Positions 45,052 to 55,763 of a stretch of 64,000 nt of DNA are shown one piece after another. The notes below the pieces were generated by a model that saw only the letters and a list, made by a program, of their open reading frames with translations, ran no database searches and had not been told where the DNA came from. The stretch lies in contig CM048839.1 in the NCBI GenBank assembly GCA_026545765.1, forward strand, positions 59,827,677-59,891,676, given 5' to 3'. Each line of letters begins with the position of its first letter. Within the stretch, counting starts at the first letter, position 1. The DNA comes from Plantago major. Its lineage: Eukaryota > Streptophyta > Magnoliopsida > Lamiales > Plantaginaceae. The translations under genes and the position numbers were made by a program.

Positions 45052-48000
45052 GTGCAGAACGCCTCTTGGAATAAGGCTCAATGGCTATTTGATAGTGGAT
45101 GCGGAAAGCACATGACAGGAGACAAAGCAAATCTGGTCAACTACAAAACTTGCAACAATGGACCAGACATCAGATTTGCGGGAGTAGAATTAAATCACTC
45201 TCTGGGATTTGGCAACGTCAAATTAGGATCATTAACTATCACTGACGTATTACATGTTAAGGGTTTGAAATATAATCTATTTAGCATGAGCCAGTTTGAA
45301 GACAAGGGATTTACTGTGAAATTCAAAGCAAAGTATTGCAAACTTATAGACAATGAGTCAAAGCAGCATCTTTATGTTTATGTTGGCATCGCATACACAA
45401 TCAAGAATGTCTCATGGTGAGTCAATCAGGTCACACAGAAGAGCACTGGTTATGGTACAAAAGAATGAGTCACTTGAATTTCAAAACTCTGAACAAACTT
45501 GCCAAGAAAGAGTTAGTGGTTGGCCTTCCCAAAACATCTTTCAGAAAGGATGGTATCTGTTCTGCCTGTCAGATGGGGAAACAATCTAAGATCTCTTTCA
45601 AGTCCAAAATCAGACACTCTAGTGTTAGACCACTGCAACTATTACACATGGATCTTTTTGAATCATCTCAGAACTAGTTATGCAGGAAAGAAGTATGGTC
45701 TTGTTGTTGTAGATGACTTCTCAAGATTCACTTGGGTTGTCTTTCTGAAGCACAAATCTGATGCAAGGGTGGAGATACCAAACTTGCTGAATAAGCTTGA
45801 AGTCATGAAAAATGACAAGGTATCTGCAATCAAAACAGACCATGGTACTGAGTTTGTCAACCAGTACATTAAGGAGTTTTGTACCAGCAAAGGTATACAA
45901 CACCAACTTTCCTCTGTAAGAACACCACAACAAAATGGTGTTGCATAAATGAAAAATAGAACACTTAAAGAAGCAGCAAGGACAATGCTAGCTGACACTG
46001 AGATAAGTGAAGTTTATTGGGTTGAAGCTGTAAACACAGCATGCTACACTCAGAACAGATGTTTGATAAACAAACACCATGACAAGACCCCTTATGAACT
46101 CTTGGTTGGTAGACCCCCTAATAGCAAACATCTAAAAGTGTTTGGTTGTAGATGTTTTGTTCTTAACAATGGAAAAGAGTATCTAAGAACATTTCAACCA
46201 AAGGCAGATGAAGGTGTGTTTCTTGGTTATTCTATGAATAGCAAAGCATACAGAGTTTACAACAAAAGTACAAAGAAAATTGAAGAATCAGTTCATGTTG
46301 TATTCTATGAAGAAAGCAAGAAAACACCCCTTGCTGATGAACTCTCAGAAAGGTTGAAGGAACTAATGATAAAGGATTCTGAAGAGGAACTCTCAGAAAG
46401 GAAAAACATCATTGTGGAAAGGGAGGATGACTCTGACGAAGAAAAGCATGAAATGCCTAGTAACAACCAGATGATTCTCAGACATGATGAAGAATTTCCT
46501 ATGAGAATTCCAGAAATGAAAACTGAAGATGTTCATCAGAGAGCTAACTCTGGAAATGACCTCTCTGACAGGCATGTCCCAGAAATCTCTAACACTGAGA
46601 AAGTGTCAGACATTCACCGCCCTTCTGAGGTGCAAAATGTCACAGATACTGAAGAAGTATCAAGTCATAATCACAGTGATTCACATTTAGATCACATATA
46701 TGTTGACCCTACTAGCCCTAAACCCATGATGAGATGGATCAAGGACCATCCTGCAAAAGATGTAATTGGACCAATCAATCAAGGTGTTAGGACTAGGAGA
46801 GCAATAGCTGAAAATGCTAATTCTCTCTTTGGATGTTTTGTCTCAAACATTGAACCAAAAACTATAGAAGAAGCATTAAGAGACCAAGACTGGATCTCTG
46901 CAATGCAAGAAGTGTTGGATCAGTTTGAAAGAAACAAAGTCTGGAAACTAGTTCCATTTGTAGAAGGAATATCTGTGATTGGAACTAAGTGGGTTTTCAG
47001 AAACAAGATGAATGAATCTGGTGAAATAACCAGAAACAAAGCAAGGTTGGTTGCCAAGGGATTCACCCAGACTGAAGGTTTATATTTTGATGAGTCATAT
47101 GCACCAGTTGCCAGATTGGATGCAATAAGACTCTTTATGGCCTTTGCAGCTCATAAAGACTTTAAAGTTTATCAGATGGATGTCAAAAGTGCATTCTTGA
47201 ATGGTGAACTTGCTGAGGAAGTCTATGTTGAACAACCACCTGGTTTTGATGTTTCCTCAGAAAGTAGAATGGTCTATAAGCTACAGAAAGCTCTTTATGG
47301 ACTGAAACAGGCTCCAAGAGCATGGTATGACACATTGGCCAAATACCTTCTGGAAAGTGTTTTCAAGAAAGGTGAAGTTGATAAAACTCTATTTACTTTA
47401 AACCATGATGGGAAACTACTCTTAGTTCAAGTATATGTTGATGACATCATATTTGGGTATAAGGACAAGCAACTTTGTGATGACTTTGCAAATCTCATGA
47501 AAAGTAAGTTTGAGATGAGCATGATGGGAGAATTGAACTATTTCCTAGGATTCCAAGTCAAGCAACTCAATGATGGAATATTCATTAGTCAGACAAAGTA
47601 TGCAAAAGACATGCTCACAAAGTTCAAACTTAAGCCTTTGTAAAAGAATGCTAAGATACCTATGAGCATAGGAACCAAGATGACCTATACTGAATCAGAT
47701 AAGAGTGTTGATGAACACAAGTATAGGAAATTGATAGGTTCACTACTTTACCTTACTACAAGCAGACCTGATATTCAATATGCAGTTGGAGTGTGTGCTA
47801 GATTTCGAACAAATCCAATGCAATCACACTACAACATTGCTATGAAAATATTAAGGTATGTGAAAGGTACAGTAGATGTAGGTTTGTGGTATCCTAAAGA
47901 AAGTGGATTAAGTTTGGCTGGTTACTCAGATGCTGATTATGCTGGATCAATGCTTGATAGGAAAAGTACCTCAGGAACTTGTCAGTTTCTGGGAACTAGA

Positions 48001-48386
48001 CTTATCTTATGGTTTAGCAAGAAACAAAACTCAATTGCAACTTCTACCACAGAGGCTGAATATATTGCTGCTAGTTGTTGTGCAACACAAATTCTGTGGA
48101 TTCAACAACAACTCAGAGACTATGGACTCAATGAAGAGAAAACTCCCATTTTCTGTGATAACATAAGTGCTATTGCAATCACACAGAACCCCAAATTCCA
48201 TGCCAGAACAAAGCACATTGATGTTAGACACCACTTCATCATAGACCATGTTGAGAAAGGCAATATAGAGATACTCAAGATTGCACAAAAGACCAACTTG
48301 CAGATATCTTCACTAAGCCCTTACAAGAAAGCCGGTTCTTGACTTTAAGACATAATCTTGGTTTAATGGAGTTGCCTAAGGACTGA
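45052..48386 (+). pseudogene. pol: pol of element D
   Basis: Protease with DSGCGKHMTGDKANL (about 45090) to 45420, then a frameshift. Integrase zinc-binding part 45414-45600, frameshift near 45670, core to 45948. The catalytic Glu codon of the NGVAE motif is TAA (45946-45948). The frame then runs open through integrase C-terminus and RT (45949-47643; YVDD at 47434-47445), one stop at 47641, and RNase H to about 48280, with a one-base deletion there. Nearly intact RT. Confidence 0.9.
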
Positions 48387-48424
48387 AAAATTGTCCTGAA
48401 TCTGTAAAAGACTGAATAAGTGAG

Positions 48425-49120
48425 TAGGCCTCTGAGAACTGGTTCTCAGAAAGCCAAGTTGATAAGAAGTGATGCAAAAGTTTCTGAGTAGCAACACTCA
48501 GAAAGGCAAAACATTTCTGGAACGGGTATCCCGAAAGGCAAAGGTCGGTACACACTTAATAAGTAAATAAAACTAGAACTTACTTACGGAGAGTGGGTCA
48601 AATACATTCAAACAACTGAAGCTTCTGACACTTGAATTCAGAAAGCTATGTAGTCATAAAGAGAAATGGACACACAAAGCCCGAAAGGTATAAGTTCTGA
48701 AAGTCAAACATGTGCAATGTCTTGTATTTTTTTTTTGATAAACAATATATAGATAAGGACTTGACACTCAGAATGATAAGCTCAAACGATTAAGTGTTCC
48801 TACTCTTTACTAAGTGACACAATGAATGTAGCATATTAAAAATCCATCAAGTCGGCACATTACCATTTGTTGATTGATATCATTACAAGATATTCAATAT
48901 AAGCTCTTGATGAATAAATGTTTGGGCAAAAGACAAACACTTTTACCAATTCCGAAATTTCAAACTTGCATCAAAACAGCAAAATCTCTCAAGATTTCTG
49001 CAAAACCCCTCTGCAAAATTCAACTTCTTGTGCTTAGTCTTCTGAAAAGATAGACTAATCTCGATTAATTGTGCAACATTCATCTGAAAAACACTCACTC
49101 TAAACTCTATATAAGAAGAG
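48425..49120 (+). promoter_or_regulatory. Hairpin spacer and ORF3 leader, element D
   Basis: Hairpins TCTGAGAA-CTGG-TTCTCAGA (about 48432), TTTCTGAG-TAGCAACA-CTCAGAAA (about 48480) and TTTCTGG-AACGGGTAT-CCCGAAA (about 48510). A TATATA at about 48746 and a CT-rich leader precede ORF3. The layout is as in A, B and E although the sequence is strongly diverged. Confidence 0.5.
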
Positions 49121-51389
49121 ATGGCACCCAAGAAGATGACCACCAAGAACCCTAAGGCAACATCCTCTACTCCTGCTGAAAAGCAAGGAGGAAAGGAACT
49201 TAAGGTGTTGAATAAACGCCTTCTGGGAAAGTTTACCCCATCGGACTGGAACCCTAAACACAAAACGAATTGGGGAGCCTTTCTAGTAAAGAGATATGTA
49301 TCAGCAGTTATATCTTCAAAACCAGAAAGGAAACTGATATTGGGAATGCTGAAGAATTCCCATATCTACAAGCTTCTATCTGCTGCACCCAGAGGACTAT
49401 CCACACTGGATGTACTGGAGTTCTATAACAACTCCAAAATCTTCACAAAAGTTGTGAATGATGAAGAAGAAAAATACATGTAGACTGAAGTCCAAGGACA
49501 AGATATTGTTCTAGACTGCAAGACTTTCTGCAAGATATTCCGATTGAAAAATCGAGGAACATTTGAAGACATTGAAAGTGCAATTTATATTGCACTTGTT
49601 TTGTTAATTCGGCCTTTCTTCATTTATTAACCGGTTCGACAATTGTAGTTGTTTTTCTATGGTTATTTTGTAGGATATATCAAGTTGGGCCTCAACATGC
49701 TTAATGGATCACGATTGGTTCTCAGAAGCGAATCTTTATGGCGATTCTTGTAAAAAAGCAATCGTAGTAAAAAGGAAAATAAGAAGCATAATGCAAGAAG
49801 GAAGCTGCCATAATGATTCAAGGAAGAATTGATGCTATAAGGAAAGTGAGATTTGAAAGAGATTGATATCTAGAAGACTCCTTATACCATTAATACATCA
49901 AAGGCAGTTTCCTTATGAAAGAAACCCAACAGGTTTCGACTTGGGCTTGAGCCTTCTCCATGAGATCGATCCTGGCATCTATATATATGAGAAGATCAAG
50001 CCAATGCAAGGCTGCCGATTTGCCTTTGAAGAACGAAGATTATATGTTTTAGGCGTCTTGCTTTACTAGACCTTTACCTCGGTGTTTACTTGTGAGTGTT
50101 CTCTAAAGATTGAGAATTACTCTAGTATCATTGAACTAGAATAGGTTTTTCTTATCTGTTCTAGGTCTAGTTTTCTGTAAGTTTAATCAATCGTTTGTGA
50201 TTGATTTAAACTTCTTTTTGTAATTCTACTTTTCAATTTTAGTAGAAGTATTGCTACGGCACCGTCAGTATCTTTATATACCGGCTTTAGAAATCTCGTG
50301 TTCAATTTTATTCCGCTGCACTTTACAGAGTTCTGTCACTCACAGTATACTATTGCCGTAGTTTAGTTGAACACTGTACACTGTTGAGAAACGGTGTTGA
50401 CTCAACATCAATAGTCAACATCGTTTGAAACTGTCCAGAAGTACCAATCCCGGTCTTACAGTGCTAACAGACATCAACATCAAGGACGCTTCCATGATTC
50501 AAGGCGTCAAAGATCTATTTGAAGCAATCCAGTTAGAAAATGTAAAAGGTTGCCCAGGAGACTTTGTTCTGAAGGCCATCAGAACTAGTCCTCTCCAGAA
50601 ACACTGGAGTACTTTAGCTCTTATTCTGGTCCGTTGCTTTGATGGCAACAAAGGTGGAGTAGACCAGATAAGCATGGAGAGATGGATGATGATGCATCTT
50701 CTGAACAAGAAGCATGAAGGGCAGGAAACCCACTTCAATTGGGGAAATGCCTTGACAAATTTTTGACAAATTGAGGAATTTGAGCCCAAAATCATCAATG
50801 GCCTTGCTGAGCCAAAGGCCAATATGCACTCTGGTCTCAGGATCTGTTACATTCTGGAAACAATGGGAATCACTCTCAGAGAGAGGCAGGAAATCCCAGT
50901 CACCAACTCCCTTTTCAGACACGCTTTTGAAGAAAAGGAGAAACTTGCTACTGAGAACGTACACATAAAGGCAGAAGAAGAAGAAACTGCACAGCAAGGT
51001 GAGGAGATCTCTGAGCAAGCCAAAGCTAAACCTGCAGTTGCCAAGAGAAAGAGGACTCATAGCAAAAGAGCCTCCAAGTTCCTAATCATACAGGAGGCAC
51101 AACCTTCTGGAGACAAGGTCTCAGAAGATGTTGGATGCTCAGAAAGGCAAATCCAGAATGCCCTAAGAGTTCTGAACTAGAATGCTCCAGAACTCTCCAG
51201 ATACGATAGAAATATCATAGATGGGTCTGCACCAACACAGAATAGTGATTCTGAGGATGACGAAGTACTTGCAAAACTACTCAAAAGATTCAAGTATGAG
51301 ACCCATGGAGGAGCATCAAGCTCAGCTCTTCATAAAGACAAGAGCCCCTCTGCCCAGCAGGAAGAAGAAGGCCTGGGTGAGGAAGATAG
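49121..51389 (+). pseudogene. ORF3 of element D (divergent, interrupted)
   Basis: ATG at 49121 opens MAPKKMTTKNPKATSS and the same N-terminal domain as A/B/E, but clearly diverged (LSTLDVLEFYNNSKI). A stop at 49481-49483 and an inserted LTR-like segment at 49582-50459 break it. The domain resumes at 50463 (LVRCFDGNKGG, MERWMMMHLLNKK) with a frameshift near 50765, then a different basic region (KRKRTHSKRAS) to a stop at 51178-51180. The end is cut by element E. It shows that the domain is shared by distinct subfamilies. Confidence 0.7.
49582..50459 (+). repeat. Unrelated LTR-like insertion in ORF3 of D
   Basis: About 878 bp interrupt ORF3, flanked by AGTGC (49577-49581 and 50460-50464), the probable target duplication. 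It has a TATATATATGAG stretch at about 49980 and an end AAGTACCAATCCCGGTC shared with 29216-29232. It resembles a solo LTR of another family. Termini are not a clean TG...CA under this boundary choice. Confidence 0.5.
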
Positions 51390-51390
51390 T

Positions 51391-51462
51391 GTTGGGAAAT
51401 TTGTTGGGAAATTTCTTGAGAAATTTGTTAGGAAATTTGTTAGATATTTTGTTAGAAATATA
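51391..51462 (+). repeat. Six-copy 12-base repeat at the LTR terminus
   Basis: GTTGGGAAATTT twice, CTTGAGAAATTT, GTTAGGAAATTT, GTTAGATATTTT, GTTAGAAATATA in direct succession. Element B has the last three; A and the solo LTR have one. Confidence 0.9.
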
Positions 51463-52110
51463 TGTTTAGATTTTGATCAGCAACATGATGACTTATCTTA
51501 GTCTCAGAAAGGTGATTAGTACTCTTGGTTCACTTGAACATTGTAAAAGAGGAAACTCACTAAGTATGATAGTCTAGCTAATCTTGTATAGGATGTTAGG
51601 TCTCAAAATGTAATTTTTATTTTATGAAGAGAAGACCAAGAAGAAGACATCCAAGGTAACAAGATCAACGACATTGAAGACTTGAAGAAACTGCACAAGA
51701 TTGCTGAAACTGTTGTTCAGATATCTTAGCCAGATATCTTGAAGACACAAATAGTTTCAAACAAACTGTGTCACAAGAGATATCTGAGAAATAAAAGGCC
51801 TATCTGAAAACAAGGAAAGTGTCCACAGATATCTATTCTCAGATACCTTGAGCTTTAACCACATTTCTGAAAGAGAAATATATATATTGCAAACAAAGTT
51901 GTTTCAATATAAGTGGTATCTGAAGATTGAAGATAAGGACGTGCAAAGAATCAGATAACACTAGTCTCGACATAAAGCATAGTTCCGTTGACACTACAGG
52001 GACAAAAGTATAGTACAATGCATTTAATGCACGGACAGAGATGTCGAATAAAAGCAACGCATTTCCAAGAAGAAGACAAAACACCTTACAAGATTATACA
52101 CAGATATCAA

Positions 52111-52170
52111 TAGTTTGAATTTGAGCCTAACGGATACTATTCAAACGGCATTCAAATTCATCTATAAATA
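52111..52170 (+). promoter_or_regulatory. LTR promoter of element E
   Basis: Two AACGG cores (52129-52133, 52144-52148) flanked by GTTTGAAT and ATTCAAAC, then TATAAATA at 52163-52170. Confidence 0.6.
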
Positions 52171-52552
52171 TCAACACTTAGACTGCTTGAGAAGATACCT
52201 TTGACACACCTTGAACTGCATAAAAACGCTGAACATCTTACTCTCTCAAAGCAACTTACTTACTCACAAAGCTTTATGTTGCGACCAAAGCATTTGATCT
52301 TGAGTAACACTGAAGTTCTAAGTGTGCTGATCCTAAACAAGCATAGCTATCTGTGAAAGAGTTGAAACGAAAGATCAAGTATCTGAGATTCATTCTCTTG
52401 AACATTTATCTCGAACTTGGTCAAGAAAAGAACAAGATACCATACATTGAAAAGTGTATTAAGTATACTTGATTCACGAGCTATCTGAATAATCAATAAG
52501 TTATTAAAGAAGCTAATCGACAACTCAAACCAAAACCAACACCATAATCGGC

Positions 52553-52755
52553 GTGGAGTATGAAGTACTTAGTTTGAAAAATCGTGAATAACTCGAGGTT
52601 ACTGAGTATATAGGAAGTACTTGATTTGGGAAACTAAGGAATAACTCCAAGGTTATTGAGTATAGGAAGTACTTAGCTTGGGAAGCTAGGGAATAACTCA
52701 AAGGTTTCTGAGTACAGGAAGTACTTGGCTGTGAAAGCCGGGGAACATCTCAGGG
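52553..52755 (+). repeat. LTR hairpin array, four units (element E)
   Basis: Four units of the GGAAGTACTT hairpin, one more than A and B. The first is decayed (GGAGT with ACTCG), the second mixes a CTGAGT left arm with an ACTCC right arm, consistent with a duplication across unit borders. The last has CTGAGT with a changed right arm (TCTCAG). Confidence 0.75.
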
Positions 52756-53130
52756 GGAACATTTGGTTGCGAACAAATTGTTTAAGAATCTTAGAATAGG
52801 TTTATTGTAAGGTGAACTCAATTATCTGTTCTAGTGAATTCTAGGTCTCTGATAGACCGAAGTGGATTAGTTGGAGGATTACGCCACCTCCAGATACCAC
52901 TCTACTTGCTGTGTTATTTACCTTTCTGTATTTACATTTCAGCAACAAAAACACACACACACTTTAACTGTTTCTGCACTTATCTTTATTAAGTCTTCCC
53001 TGCTCTGATTCTAAGTATTAGATATCTATTCAGATATCTGAGAAATAGTTTTTATCGACAAAAGTTTTAAAAGACTATTCACCCCCCCCCCCCTCTAGTC
53101 TTTTACTTTGCCGTTATCTGGACCAACAAG

Positions 53131-53142
53131 TGGTATCAGAGC
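53131..53142 (+). other. Primer-binding site of element E
   Basis: TGGTATCAGAGC, a perfect initiator tRNA-Met complement two bases after the LTR. Confidence 0.95.
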
Positions 53143-53245
53143 GGGAGGTTCACAAGCCTTCTGCACTGAACCTAGATCCCCAGATAGGTGAAGGAACTTT
53201 GTCCATTTTTGAGGACTATTTAATTTGTGTGTTAAGTGTGCAGGT

Positions 53246-55740
53246 ATGTCTCTGAGTGATGCACCCATTCTCAAACTAGAGAATTACTAGAAATGGAAAA
53301 ATAACATGATGCTCCACCTTGAAGCTATAAGTGACGAAATGATCGAAGTGATAAAGAATGGCCCAATAGTCATTCAACAACTCAAACAAGTCATGGAGGT
53401 TTCTAATGGTAGAGACAGAGATCAAAGCGAAGGATCTTCACAAACCGATGCGTCAACAAGCGGGAGATCTACTAGTCAAGTTATTTACTTAACCAAAGCT
53501 CAGAGAACTCGACATCGGAAGATGCCAAGAGAAATCGTCTGGATGGTCAAGCTCGTAATATCATCATCGACACGGAGCATATACGGTAAAGCGTGGGGTG
53601 CTAAACGGCGAAAGTTGCTGGCAACCGATTGAAGAAATCTGCGTTAATCGAAAACCAAAGAAAACAAGTTCGAAGTTCTCAAGTTGAAATTTCAAAATTT
53701 CAAACAAGGACCCACTGAAACTCTGGAAGAACTTGATTTCATATTTACCACTCTCATGAGTGACATGGAAGCTCTTGGGGAAAGCAACAGATACTCCCAG
53801 TCAGAAAAGATTAAGACCATTGTCAGAAGTCTTAACCACAACTGGGAGCATACCAAATTCTTTTATTTTAACCAAGGAATGCCAAATATCACTACAGTGG
53901 AACTTTTCTCTCATCTTGCTACTGTTGATTATGAGACAACTCAAAGAGAACAAACAACTGAAAAGTTGCAAAACGTTGCTCTAATCACTCAAGGAACTTC
54001 TGAAAAGAAGAAAAGCAAGGAAGAAACTGAGGATGCTCTTGCTGCAAAGCAAATGAGCAAATATATCAGTCGAGAAATTGAAAGAAGAAAAGCCAAAGAG
54101 AAGCTGAAAAAGCATCTAGGCTCAAACTATCACCAGTACAAAAATATGCAAAGCTCGCTGAACATGCCAGCTCAGAAAGCATCATGTACTGAGGAAGCAG
54201 AAATTGGAAACGATATCTTTTTCTATTGTCAGAAACCTGGACACTTCAAGAAGGATTGTCCTGCCCTCAACAAACTAAGGACAGGTGACAAGAAAGAGAG
54301 GAGAATCTTCAGAAGAAGCCAGAAAGCTTTGTTAACTGAAGAAAGAAAGAAAATCCAAACTCAACTGGATGCTCTCGACGTTGAGACAGATTCTGAAGAT
54401 GACAATTCAGATGACTCAACCTTACCATGACCAGAATTATGTGGAGTTACTCATGATATAATCGACTTCGGCCTCAAGAAGAATGAAATGTGTGGAGTTG
54501 CTGAAATTGACGGTCCAGACATCTCCAACATAGAAAACTGTCTTATGGCTGATGAGGTAACACATACTTCTTGTTATACTTATGAAAGTGATGAAGAGGA
54601 AATAAAAAATCTAGAAAATCTCAGGAAAGAACTTGATATCTATGAAAGAGAATTTCTAATGATCCGAGCTAGAGTCGAAAACCTTGAAGAAGAAAAGAAT
54701 TCTCTTGCAAAGGGAAATTCTCAATTAGTTAAAGTATCTGAGAGAAAGGATGCTGAAAATGCATTTCTCAAAGCTCAGATATCTGAGACTGAAATGTCAC
54801 ATAAAGAAGCAATGGCTGAATTACAAAAGAAATATGAAGATCTTCTTTCTGAGAACAAGGAACTCCAGAAGAAAGAATTATCTTTTCAATCTTATGCCAA
54901 AGCTAGTGACACTCTTACTGAAGTACAATCTTACTTAAGAGATCCTTCAGAAAAGAAAGGACTTGGGCTGAATACACAGGCAGATTGTTCTATCACTCTG
55001 AATAAGAGTAAGGAGAGAAGAACATTTGTAAGTACTCAGCAAGATGGTTCCCATGCAATCTATAACATCGGTGAGAAGACAAAGATTGTTGACAAAGGAA
55101 AGGCAGTTGCGACCAAACCTTTGTGGGAAAAACAAGTCAAAAAAAAACTGTTGGGCACGTCTCTGAAAAGAAATACAACACTGAAAAGTGTAAACACCCA
55201 CAGTGCTATGTCTCTCAAAAAGGTAGAATTGCAGGAGCTGGCAAATTCTCCCATGTCACTTTTTCTGGAAAGAAATTGTACCAACCAGAGACTAGCAAAG
55301 CTGCTAAGAAAAGATCTCAGATAGCTTCAAGTGCTCGAAACGGTATTGGCTACAAAGGCATCGGAAAACAACTTGCTCATGAGTACAAGCAGGAGCAAGA
55401 ACGATGGCTGAAAGCTAGAATTGCTCAAAGCAATTATCAGAAGTGGAAGTTAAATCAAGCCACCGAAAATCGAATGCCGTGGCTAGAAGAAATCGCAAGG
55501 AAGGCTAAGTTTTTGAAAGCAAACTCAGAAACCTGACAGGTATCTGAAAGCATCATATGGAGCACCTAGGAACACACCAAGGAAGAAAATAATTCTCACT
55601 AATGATAACATTCATTCAAATAGAATTCCTCCTTACGTTCCTGTCAGACAAAAGCATATTTCAAAGAATTCATTCAAGAATGGATTCCTACTGGAAGAAC
55701 TTTTAATTCTGACGGTTCCATCAAAGATATGAGAACCTAA
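53246..55740 (+). pseudogene. gag: gag of element E (broken)
   Basis: ATG at 53246. A TAG follows after about 14 codons, so the 53306 frame is an internal remainder. A 248-codon frame (53684-54430) holds the capsid-like part and an intact zinc knuckle (FYCQKPGHFKKDC; the first Cys is Phe: DIFFYC instead of ICFYC). A stop near 54428 precedes the coiled coil (54488-55100). A frameshift in a run of A near 55145 and another near 55470 damage the C-terminus. The gag/pol TAA is at 55738-55740. Confidence 0.85.
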
Positions 55741-55763
55741 TCTCCTGTTTCCTGTTGTGTGCA

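Larger units (their letters stand above)
43656..51389 (+). mobile_element. Copia SIRE-like element D, truncated at both ends
   Basis: Begins inside gag, just after the zinc-knuckle region, at a junction with Athila gag. It includes pol, hairpin spacer and part of ORF3. No LTR of its own is visible: the 5' side is lost by recombination and the 3' side is cut by element E. An LTR-like segment (49582-50459) is inserted in ORF3. Confidence 0.8.
51390..53128 (+). repeat. 5' LTR of element E
   Basis: B-type LTR with an expanded 5' terminus (six 12-base units), promoter, four-unit hairpin array and terminal stem with a C-run. Ends ACCAACA. The start could also be placed at 51426 if the first three units are not counted. 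Confidence 0.85.

Noticed and set aside
51390-53128. Reading 51390-53128 as a 3' LTR shared by D and E in tandem
   Set aside because: D's ORF3 is cut in the middle with no polypurine tract before the LTR, so a nested insertion of E is simpler. It cannot be fully excluded without E's right flank.
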